A stretch of DNA of 64,000 nt, from positions 212,001 to 276,000 of the forward strand of contig NC_015291.1 in assembly GCF_000253155.1 (NCBI RefSeq). The letters are read 5' to 3'. The position numbers were made by a program, and so were the translations under genes. Source of the DNA: Streptococcus oralis Uo5 (lineage in GTDB: Bacteria > Bacillota > Bacilli > Lactobacillales > Streptococcaceae). Below are positions 58,277 to 64,000 of the stretch, piece after piece. The notes beneath the pieces were generated by a model, which made no database searches, was not told the origin of the DNA, and saw only the letters and a list, made by a program, of their open reading frames with translations. Numbering within the stretch: position 1 is the first letter of the stretch; every line of letters begins with the position of its first letter.

Positions 58277-59320
58277 TTATTCGTTTAGCTTAATATTTCC
58301 ACTTTTTGCAGTAATAGTGAGAGTGGCAGTAGGATTTTCAATTTTGTGAACGAGAGTACTACCAGTATGCTTGCTGTCTTTAGTGTATTCTACATTGATG
58401 CCGTTAGGGATATCAATATCACCAAGAGTTGTTTTTAGATCGAAGGATAGTTTATTCAAACTATTGGGAACCAGTTGCAGGTTGATATCTCCTAGCTGAT
58501 TAGTGATGGAGATGTTTCCAACTAAGTCTAATTGCTTGGAACTTATTGAGCCACTAGATATTTTTAAACTAGTGTCGGAAATTTTACTTGAATTTAGATT
58601 GATATCGCCCAGAGCAGCAGTGATTTCACCAGTTTCAAAATGACTATTATTTAGTCCGATATTACCCGAAGAAGCATTGATTTTTCCAGAGCTAATCTGG
58701 CTGTTATTAAAGGAAATCTCTCCCAGAGAGTTCTTAAATTTACCAGATGCGAATTGGCTATCATTTACAGTCAACGAGCCATTGGATAGAGAGAAGTCAG
58801 CATTTTTGGCTGATAGATTGGACAGCGTAACATCTCCTAATGACGAACTGCCGCTGAATGTCTCAAGCTTGGTCCCCTTAGGCAGGGAAAGCTGCACAGT
58901 ACTCTTCCCCTGAGATTCTTGGTCAAATAAGCTGAGTAAGGAGCGGATGCCAGCGCTTATGTAGAAGGAGCCTGCACCATCTTCCTTGATGTTTAAGTTT
59001 CCGTTTTCAGAACTTGTCGTGATGTTTCCGAGTGAACTTCCATCGATCTGATAGTTACCATCGCTTTGGTAATAGGTCAAGTGAGCCTTGTCATCAGGAG
59101 ATTCGCTGATGACGAGGTTTCTAGCTGCTAAGTTAATATTTAGGGAAGAAAGATCAGAGAAACTTTCTTCTTTTTTCGTTAGTTTTACCTTGCTTTTGGC
59201 AGAATTGACCAAGTCATTGACACCGCCTGTCATGGAGCCGATAGTTGTCAAGGCTCCACCAAAGAGGCAGGCTAAAATAGCTGCGGATAAAAGAGGTTTT
59301 TTCAATTTGATATTAGCCAT
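58277..59320 (-). CDS. DUF4097 (LiaG-like) beta-helical surface or membrane protein
   Basis: 347 residues. An N-terminal hydrophobic segment (about 10-30) may act as signal anchor, then a repetitive beta structure with recurring NLxxxNSxFxxGxI and SLGDxxxNxS motifs, characteristic of DUF4097 proteins that form beta-solenoids. ATG 59320 has AAAGGAG ahead; it overlaps the preceding gene by 8 bases. Third gene of a PadR-DUF1700-DUF4097 operon seen in other streptococci; the function is unknown, stress sensing is guessed. Confidence 0.85.
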   Translation of the reverse strand: MANIKLKKPLLSAAILACLFGGALTTIGSMTGGVNDLVNSAKSKVKLTKKEESFSDLSSLNINLAARNLVISESPDDKAHLTYYQSDGNYQIDGSSLGNITTSSENGNLNIKEDGAGSFYISAGIRSLLSLFDQESQGKSTVQLSLPKGTKLETFSGSSSLGDVTLSNLSAKNADFSLSNGSLTVNDSQFASGKFKNSLGEISFNNSQISSGKINASSGNIGLNNSHFETGEITAALGDINLNSSKISDTSLKISSGSISSKQLDLVGNISITNQLGDINLQLVPNSLNKLSFDLKTTLGDIDIPNGINVEYTKDSKHTGSTLVHKIENPTATLTITAKSGNIKLNE

Positions 59321-59912
59321 AATGTGCTCCTTTCTTTGCAAATACTTTTGCTAGCTTGACAAAGCCAGCCTTACCAAACTGAGTAACAGGAGAAATGCCT
59401 GCGTAGAAGATGCCAGACAGTCCCAGAGCTAGAACACTGAGCCCCAGAGTGAACAGGAAGGCCGGGATCGATGTCGTCAGTCCCACTGTCAAAGTGTCCC
59501 AGATCAGGCTGATTCCAAAAATAAAGAATGCAAAGGCACCTATAGCCATGACGAGAGCAAAGATAAAGACTAAGAGGAAGAAAACAAAAGTTAAAAGTGC
59601 TGCTACTATAAAGAGCGGAATAGCCAAGGGTGCTGCCAAAATGGATAGGATAGCGATCTGGACGATGTTCTTAGTATTTTTTGATGAACTGCTGTCTTGA
59701 TTATCTTCCTCGACTTTTTTGTCCAAAAGATTCAACATAATCTCGTGGGCCGCTTCCTTAGGGCTTCCTAAATCAGCAATAGCGGCTACTTCACCTTCAG
59801 GTCCTACTTCGTCAAAATACTCAGTGAAATGTTCTATAGTTTCTTCGTAGTCCTTACGTGGTAGTTTTTTTAGATACTTTTCTAGCTCAGCTAGATATTC
59901 AGTTTTTGTCAT
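59313..59912 (-). CDS. DUF1700 (HAAS-domain) membrane protein
   Basis: 199 residues: N-terminal helical HAAS signalling domain (MTKTEYLAELEKYLKKLPRKDYEETIEHFTEYFDE, about 1-70) and four hydrophobic segments from about 85 on. HAAS proteins are usually encoded beside PadR regulators, as here. Overlaps padR by 14 bases and the DUF4097 gene by 8. Confidence 0.88.
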   Translation of the reverse strand: MTKTEYLAELEKYLKKLPRKDYEETIEHFTEYFDEVGPEGEVAAIADLGSPKEAAHEIMLNLLDKKVEEDNQDSSSSKNTKNIVQIAILSILAAPLAIPLFIVAALLTFVFFLLVFIFALVMAIGAFAFFIFGISLIWDTLTVGLTTSIPAFLFTLGLSVLALGLSGIFYAGISPVTQFGKAGFVKLAKVFAKKGAHYG

Positions 59913-60225
59913 GTCGAATGCTCCCTTCTACGATGCCGTCGATTGTTGTAGTATAAAGTTTCCACTCTTCTTTCAGAGTAAGTAGGTATTCATATCCGTA
60001 GGAAGTAAGTGTATAGTATTTTCGTTTACGCCCCTGTTTTTCCTTCGAATAAGTTGCGAGATAATCATTTTGTTCCAGCTTTTTTAGTATGGGATAAAGA
60101 ATAGACTCTTTGATGTTAGCAATTAGCTTAATGGTCTGACTAATCTCATAACCGTAGGAATCATCTTTTTCAAGAATGGCAAGGATGAGAAATTTTATTA
60201 AAGCTGAGGATGTAGGGAAATACAT
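59899..60225 (-). CDS. PadR family transcriptional regulator
   Basis: 108-residue winged-helix protein (KFLILAILEKDDSYGYEISQTI, LYPILKKLEQNDYLATYSKEKQGRKRKYYTLT). Probably represses its own operon and is relieved by an envelope signal, by analogy with other PadR-DUF1700 pairs. Ribosome site AAGGAGGTGC. The upstream region carries two near-identical AT palindromes that may be its operators. Confidence 0.92.
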   Translation of the reverse strand: MYFPTSSALIKFLILAILEKDDSYGYEISQTIKLIANIKESILYPILKKLEQNDYLATYSKEKQGRKRKYYTLTSYGYEYLLTLKEEWKLYTTTIDGIVEGSIRHDKN

Positions 60226-60237
60226 GAAGCACCTCCT

Positions 60238-60326
60238 TATATAAAAAAAATATATAATTAATTTATATATAGATTACCTTCTTTTAGAATAATTGTCAAG
60301 TATGATATATAAAAAAATATATAATT
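60238..60326. promoter_or_regulatory. Two AT-rich palindromic repeats, candidate PadR operators
   Basis: TATATAAAAAAAATATATAA (from 60239) and TATATAAAAAAATATATAA (from 60306) are nearly identical imperfect palindromes about 66 bp apart, upstream of the padR start on the minus strand. ATTTATATATAG between them is a third related piece. The region 60327-60478 holds nothing else I can name. Confidence 0.5.
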
Positions 60327-60478
60327 CAACAAAATAGTTTGTAATGATATTACGCAAAAACATATCTACTATAAAATAAGAAGTAGTACATCGATTAAAA
60401 ATGGAAAAGAAAGCTTATTGAGAATGATTAATATGAAAGCTTCTTTGATGATAAAAGGGAAAAATATTTTCATATCTA

Positions 60479-60508
60479 TTGACTTTTAATAGTAAAATTT
60501 GGTATGAT
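60479..60508 (+). promoter_or_regulatory. rplM-rpsI promoter
   Basis: -35 TTGACT (60479-60484), 18-bp spacer, extended -10 TGGTATGAT (ending 60508). Confidence 0.7.
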
Positions 60509-60511
60509 AGT

Positions 60512-60600
60512 AGACGGTATTGTTTACCCCATTTGTAAGGCCCCGGAACCTTTCAAATACCCCGCGGACCGGAACATCCGCCCAGTAAACAAAAACGATA
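60512..60600 (+). promoter_or_regulatory. L13 ribosomal protein leader
   Basis: Between promoter and rplM lies the structured block GTTTACCCCATTTGTAAGG ... CCCAGTAAAC, closed by GTTTAC (60522-60527) with GTAAAC (60585-60590) and rich in CCGG/CCGCGG stems. This is the L13 leader of Firmicutes (RF00555 type), where the ribosomal protein represses its own operon. Confidence 0.8.
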
Positions 60601-60617
60601 TTCATATAGGAGAAATC

Positions 60618-61064
60618 ATGAACAAAACTACATTCATGGCTAAACCAGGCCAAGTAGAACGCAAATGGTACGTTGTTGACGCAACTGATGTACCTCTTGG
60701 ACGCCTTTCAGCAGTTGTTGCTAGCGTACTTCGCGGAAAAAACAAACCAACATTCACACCACACACTGATACAGGTGACTTCGTAATCGTTATCAATGCT
60801 GAAAAAGTTAAATTGACTGGTAAAAAAGCAACTGATAAGATCTACTACACTCACTCAAACCACCCAGGTGGATTGAAACAAATCTCTGCTGGTGAACTTC
60901 GTTCTAAAAACGCAGTACGTTTGATCGAAAAATCAGTTAAAGGTATGCTTCCACACAATACTCTTGGCCGCGCTCAAGGTATGAAATTGAAAGTATTCGT
61001 TGGAGCTGAGCACACTCACGCTGCACAACAACCAGAAGTTCTTGATATTTCAGGACTTATCTAA
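60618..61064 (+). CDS. rplM: Ribosomal protein L13 (uL13)
   Basis: 148 residues. [26 protein letters not shown] and [18 protein letters not shown] are diagnostic. ATG 60618 has AGGAGAAATC ahead; the longer frame runs into the leader. First gene of rplM-rpsI. Confidence 0.97.
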   Translation: MNKTTFMAKPGQVERKWYVVDATDVPLGRLSAVVASVLRGKNKPTFTPHTDTGDFVIVINAEKVKLTGKKATDKIYYTHSNHPGGLKQISAGELRSKNAVRLIEKSVKGMLPHNTLGRAQGMKLKVFVGAEHTHAAQQPEVLDISGLI

Positions 61065-61082
61065 GGAAAGGAACAATAAAGT

Positions 61083-61475
61083 ATGTCACAAGCACAATAT
61101 GCAGGTACTGGACGTCGTAAAAACGCTGTTGCACGCGTTCGCCTTGTTCCAGGAACTGGTAAAATCACTGTTAACAAAAAAGATGTTGAAGAGTACATCC
61201 CACACGCTGACCTTCGTCTCGTTATCAACCAACCATTCGCAGTTACTTCAACTGTAGGTTCATACGACGTTTTCGTTAACGTTGTAGGTGGTGGATACGC
61301 TGGTCAATCAGGAGCTATCCGTCATGGTATCGCTCGTGCCCTTCTTCAAGTAGACCCAGACTTCCGCGATTCATTGAAACGCGCAGGACTTCTTACTCGT
61401 GACTCACGTAAGGTTGAGCGTAAGAAACCAGGTCTTAAGAAAGCTCGTAAAGCATCACAATTCTCAAAACGTTAA
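61083..61475 (+). CDS. rpsI: Ribosomal protein S9 (uS9)
   Basis: 130 residues: [23 protein letters not shown] at the start and the basic tail [17 protein letters not shown], whose terminal SKR contacts P-site tRNA. Ribosome site AAGGAAAGGAAC. The 3' end of rpsI is used as an insertion site by integrative elements in streptococci, and accessory DNA starts right after it here. Confidence 0.97.
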   Translation: MSQAQYAGTGRRKNAVARVRLVPGTGKITVNKKDVEEYIPHADLRLVINQPFAVTSTVGSYDVFVNVVGGGYAGQSGAIRHGIARALLQVDPDFRDSLKRAGLLTRDSRKVERKKPGLKKARKASQFSKR

Positions 61476-61500
61476 TCAATACGATTATATCAACGTTTAC

Positions 61501-61537
61501 AGACATTCAAGAATTTACTCTTGGATGTCTTTTTTTG
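61501..61537 (+). terminator. rpsI terminator
   Basis: AGACATTCAAGA (61501-61512) pairs with TCTTGGATGTCT (61519-61530, one mismatch), followed by TTTTTTTG. Confidence 0.85.
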
Positions 61538-61550
61538 TTTAAAAATCAAG

Positions 61551-61584
61551 AATTTCCCTGAAAATTTCCCTGAGATTTCCCTGA
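61551..61584. repeat. Triple TTTCCCTGA repeat
   Basis: TTTCCCTGA occurs three times (beginning 61553, 61565 and 61576) between rpsI and the integrase remnant. Could be the integrase arm sites or part of the attachment site. Confidence 0.7.
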
Positions 61585-61585
61585 A

Positions 61586-61699
61586 TCATTTTTTGAGATT
61601 CCTAAAAGCAATTTCACCGACTGTCTGATTAACGGTATCAGCTGTATTTACATATATTTTTGTTACCTGTTTATCGCTATGAGTAAGAGTTTCTGACAT
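61586..61699 (-). pseudogene. C-terminal fragment of a tyrosine recombinase (integrase)
   Basis: On the minus strand 37 codons read MSETLTHSDKQVTKIYVNTA and go on DTVNQTVGEIAFRNLKK before TGA. TLTHSDKQVTKIYV has the look of the integrase end (xxHSxxxxTxxYxH/N), but here the catalytic Tyr is present and His replaced by context, while the whole upstream part (Arg-Lys-His-Arg) is missing; an in-frame stop follows just upstream. I infer a deleted integrase of an element that sat at rpsI. Confidence 0.7.
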
Positions 61700-61772
61700 A
61701 GCTTTTTTTTAGTTTAATTATAAACAATCCTTTAGCAAGTGGTAAAACAACTACACAATTATTTGTATGGGG

Positions 61773-61798
61773 AACCTAAGCAGGGTTTGCTTAGGTTA
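61773..61798. terminator. Perfect stem-loop at the end of the minus-strand gene
   Basis: AACCTAAGCA (61773-61782) pairs perfectly with TGCTTAGGTT (61788-61797). The T tracts are weak, so termination is likely but not certain. Confidence 0.55.
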
Positions 61799-62266
61799 TT
61801 GTTGTGTCTTCCAATAGGAATATACAACGAGTTTAATGATGTAGCTAAGTCTTGGTAATCTAGTAGCGCCATCTTCTTTCATTAAATGATATCGAAATTC
61901 ATCAATACCATTTAGAACATTTTCATCTAAATAGAGTCTAGGGGTTACTGATGTTTCTAAACTAGGATTGACATTTTTGATATCCTTTTCCATTTCTTGA
62001 CGTAATTTTTGCCATCTGTCAATGGAGTAATGTTTTGTATTTCTATATGCTTCTTCAATTACGCTTCCAATAGAAGCTTTCAAAACAATATTGAAAGAGA
62101 GACCATTTAATTCATCGTAATGATTTGATAGAAGTGTTTGTTCTAGAGTATTCAGAAAATTATCCTGACTTAGTTCTTTGATTTTACGTTCATTCTTTTG
62201 AATAAGTTCATCTATCCACACTTTAGCTTCATATGCAAGACGCACAGTTTTATATACTCTAACCAT
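61796..62266 (-). CDS. Unknown accessory protein, 156 residues
   Basis: Begins MVRVYKTVRLAYEAKVWIDELIQK, with Lys/Glu-rich helices, and ends RLSYIIKLVVYSYWKTQQ. The pattern VRLAYEAKVWIDELIQKNER followed by a second short basic segment (PRLYLDENVLNGIDEFRYH) recalls proteins of plasmids and integrative elements that carry ribbon-helix-helix-like parts, but I do not recognise the family. Strong AAAGGAGG before the start. Its stop codon overlaps a stem-loop. Confidence 0.65.
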   Translation of the reverse strand: MVRVYKTVRLAYEAKVWIDELIQKNERKIKELSQDNFLNTLEQTLLSNHYDELNGLSFNIVLKASIGSVIEEAYRNTKHYSIDRWQKLRQEMEKDIKNVNPSLETSVTPRLYLDENVLNGIDEFRYHLMKEDGATRLPRLSYIIKLVVYSYWKTQQ

Positions 62267-62470
62267 ATATCCTCCTTTTAAAATTGTCTATTATTTCGTT
62301 GTTCCTCATTTATTAAGTTGGTTTTAAATAGACTAATAAAAATTTATGTAAAAAACTTGAATCTCAATTTTAGTAAAAAAGATAGTTATGATAAAACGCA
62401 CAATATTAAGTTTAACCTAAATATTACAAATTTTGACTTTTTTCTAGTCTATGCCATTAGTGAATGAAAG

Positions 62471-63091
62471 TTATACTTTTAATTTTTTAATGTTATAATA
62501 ATCAAAGATTTTCTCAATGTATTTTTCCCACCATTTATCTGGTATAAAGTTTTGGTGAGAATATTTGTTAAGTATTGCTATTTTTTGTTTTAAAAGGTAT
62601 TCTCCTATATACATTTCAATTACATTTCTGTATTGTAAGTCATGATCTGTACTAATTGAACCACAATCTTCGCAGTCGTTATCTGTCTCAAATTTAAGTC
62701 CAGTTATAAAAATTAAAATGGCATTATTACTCCATTTGTTACCTAATTCATTTATAATATTTGTACTAATAAAAGTATTAGAGGTTGGCATTCCGTAATC
62801 ATGACCTGCACCGACAACTACAACATGCCCAGTTTCGCAAAACTGAACAAAGATGCATTCACCTTTTTCATTTTTATAGTCTTTTTTTATATTAAAGTCA
62901 GCGTCTATAATCTTATAGTTAATGCTCTGTGTTTTGTAACCGGGCAATTCATTTAAAGGTTTTAGGCAAGTTTCAACGTGTTTTCTAACTTCCGAATAGT
63001 AATCATTAAAACTTTTATCTATTGGGTGATTTTTAAATGTCTCGATCCCAATTTTTACTCGTTCTTCTCGATTTGGTCTCCAAGTTCCCAT
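62471..63091 (-). CDS. Unknown accessory protein, 206 residues
   Basis: Begins MGTWRPNREERVKIGIETFK. Contains QFCETGHVVVVGAGHDYGMP, a hydrophobic ILIFITGLKF strand and a Cys pair in DNDCEDCGSIS. Acidic and AT-rich in codons, soluble. I cannot assign it. AGGAGG stands before the ATG. The 204 bases after it (to the next minus-strand gene) hold no gene. Confidence 0.62.
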   Translation of the reverse strand: MGTWRPNREERVKIGIETFKNHPIDKSFNDYYSEVRKHVETCLKPLNELPGYKTQSINYKIIDADFNIKKDYKNEKGECIFVQFCETGHVVVVGAGHDYGMPTSNTFISTNIINELGNKWSNNAILIFITGLKFETDNDCEDCGSISTDHDLQYRNVIEMYIGEYLLKQKIAILNKYSHQNFIPDKWWEKYIEKIFDYYNIKKLKV

Positions 63092-63136
63092 AAAATCCTC
63101 CTATTGATTAGATATAAAAAATTATATTTTTTATAT

Positions 63137-63532
63137 CTATTTTTTTCTAGTATTTACAGAGTAGATATATGCTAAATAATTTGCAAAATCTCCCTGACGT
63201 TGTCGATCCTCTGTAATTTGATCATACCAATTAGTATTTTTTTCGTCATTTTCAGAGAAATATTTAATAACTTTTAGTTGTCTTCTAAAAGATTCATGAG
63301 TAGATCTCCTAGAAATATCATTTTGCTCTCTTTTGGGTAGTGAAATTGTTTCAGATCTGACTCGAAGTTCAGTATATTCCGCTGCTAATTCGATTAACGT
63401 AATCCAGTTTTCAAGAAAATCAGGATCTTTTGTATTTAAAGAGCTAACTAGATTGCCATAAATTTCCCCGGCTTCTTCAAAAGTTAATGCAGTTTTATCT
63501 TTCAGAAAGTCTGAATAAGTGTAAATTTTCAT
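63137..63532 (-). CDS. Unknown accessory protein, 131 residues
   Basis: MKIYTYSDFLKDKTALTFEEAGEIYGNLV at the start, helical, charged, ending AYIYSVNTRKK; no motif recognised. AAGGAG precedes the start and a good promoter lies upstream (TTGACT/TAAAAT). The next gene on the strand begins 45 bases after its stop, so the two are probably cotranscribed. Confidence 0.62.
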   Translation of the reverse strand: MKIYTYSDFLKDKTALTFEEAGEIYGNLVSSLNTKDPDFLENWITLIELAAEYTELRVRSETISLPKREQNDISRRSTHESFRRQLKVIKYFSENDEKNTNWYDQITEDRQRQGDFANYLAYIYSVNTRKK

Positions 63533-63575
63533 ACGAATCTCCTTTTAGGATATGTGGTAGAACGACGACCACTAT

Positions 63576-63604
63576 ATTTTAGCGCTATCTAAACAGAAAG
63601 TCAA
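63576..63604 (-). promoter_or_regulatory. Promoter of the minus-strand accessory genes
   Basis: On the minus strand: -35 TTGACT (63604-63599), 17-bp spacer, -10 TAAAAT (63581-63576). Confidence 0.65.
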
Positions 63605-63737
63605 GAATTTTTGTAAAAATTTTGTAGATAAAGTTAAAAAAGTATTGTTGAAATAGCCAGAATTTTTTGATTGTTACAGTTTGTTTGAAAATGGAGTGTG
63701 ATTAAAAAGCTTTTTAATTCCAAGTATTTATAGTTTT

Positions 63738-63766
63738 TTGACAATAATCAAAACGTATTATATAAT
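63738..63766 (+). promoter_or_regulatory. Consensus promoter
   Basis: -35 TTGACA (63738-63743), 17-bp spacer, -10 TATAAT (63761-63766): an exact consensus match, so the downstream gene should be strongly expressed unless repressed. Confidence 0.85.
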
Positions 63767-63786
63767 AACCTATCAGGAGGTGTTAA

Positions 63787-64000
63787 ATGAATAGTTTACT
63801 AGAACAATATTTAGTTATTGATATCGATGGAGCTTTTGGATACACAGATCAAGGGAAACAGTATTGCCAATCAGTACATTATGGGGAGTCTCGTTTTAAA
63901 GAAGCAGAAAGACAAAATAGTAAACCTGTAGTAGCAATAGAAATAATAGAAGAAGAGATTTTAGCATTTTTAGAAAAAGTTGGAATTAGAACGACTAAAA
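63787..64000 (+). CDS. Start of an unknown gene, cut by the window edge
   Basis: AGGAGGTG (63775-63782) leads to ATG 63787, and the frame stays open to 64000 (71 codons). The protein begins MNSLLEQYLVIDIDGAFGYT and continues with QYCQSVHYGESRFKEAE; soluble, acidic. No family recognised. It diverges from the minus-strand accessory genes and has a perfect consensus promoter. Confidence 0.75.
   Translation, partial: MNSLLEQYLVIDIDGAFGYTDQGKQYCQSVHYGESRFKEAERQNSKPVVAIEIIEEEILAFLEKVGIRTTK

Larger units (their letters stand above)
61538..64000. mobile_element. Accessory region behind rpsI, probable remnant of an integrative element
   Basis: Starts at the rpsI terminator, contains an integrase tail with its stop next to rpsI, then AT-rich unrecognised genes on both strands up to the window edge. 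No relaxase or conjugation gene is visible. Right boundary unknown. Confidence 0.5.

Noticed and set aside
61711..61775. Walker-A-like plus-strand reading NPLASGKTTTQLFVW
   Set aside because: Only about 20 codons remain open, without start or ribosome site; could be a decayed gene but too short to call.

Overview
The window reads as the chromosome of a Streptococcus of the mitis group (S. mitis / S. oralis / S. pneumoniae relatives). Supporting signs are a four-enzyme folate operon like the pneumococcal sulABCD locus, a BOX element, a complete ami oligopeptide permease operon, the endA competence nuclease behind murA and epuA, and the purR-lysA-pflA-yidC2-acyP-trmH gene order I recall from pneumococcus. 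Base composition is low GC. Most promoters are of the extended -10 kind (TG-n-TATAAT), and intrinsic terminators separate most transcription units. Species cannot be fixed from reading alone.

Layout. 1-6.0 kb: tail of a permease, a CPBP protease and the folate operon folP-folC-folE-(BOX)-folBK plus a membrane protein. 6.1-14.7 kb: DUF960 protein, ccpA, asparaginase, a HAD-MazG-like fusion, universal stress protein, alaT-like aminotransferase, rpmH (very short and easily missed) and an APC permease. 14.8-25.7 kb: a long co-directional housekeeping run (tatD, rnmV, rsmA, rsgA, rpe, thiN, rmuC, yhaM), interrupted twice by accessory genes: one ORF between tatD and rnmV, and about 3.8 kb between rnmV and rsmA. 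25.8-39.1 kb: purR, lysA, pflA, yidC2, acyP, trmH-type methylase, Bax1-like protein, asnA, rsmD-coaD-sepM-like, DUF1146, murA-epuA-endA and a CNNM/CorC protein. 39.2-46.1 kb: tRNA-Cys(GCA) and amiACDEF. 46.1-58.1 kb: trkH-trkA, a candidate structured RNA, trmL, an FMN riboswitch with ribU and PAP2, a T-box with pheS-GNAT-pheT, and an ABC exporter pair. 58.3-61.5 kb: a PadR-DUF1700-DUF4097 operon and rplM-rpsI with its L13 leader. 61.5-64 kb: accessory, AT-rich DNA behind rpsI, with the C-terminal end of a tyrosine integrase and four genes I do not recognise.

How genes work together. folE, folB/folK, folP and folC carry GTP to dihydrofolate. folP carries a perfect 12-bp tandem duplication that adds four residues in the sulfonamide-contact loop, the classic position of resistance insertions. 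CcpA and a CodY-like box at amiA link carbon and nitrogen state to gene expression. FMN and Phe-tRNA control act through RNA elements upstream of ribU and pheS.

Most interesting structure. The 3' end of rnmV occurs as an intact end plus two partial downstream copies, one before each block of accessory genes, and the rsmA start junction is duplicated as well. This is the pattern expected if cargo genes were added stepwise between rnmV and rsmA by recombination in short flanking homology. The cargo (an SDR enzyme, an SseB-like protein with a broken start, a 98-residue protein and a tail-anchored protein with a Gln/Lys/Glu repeat) has no function I can assign.
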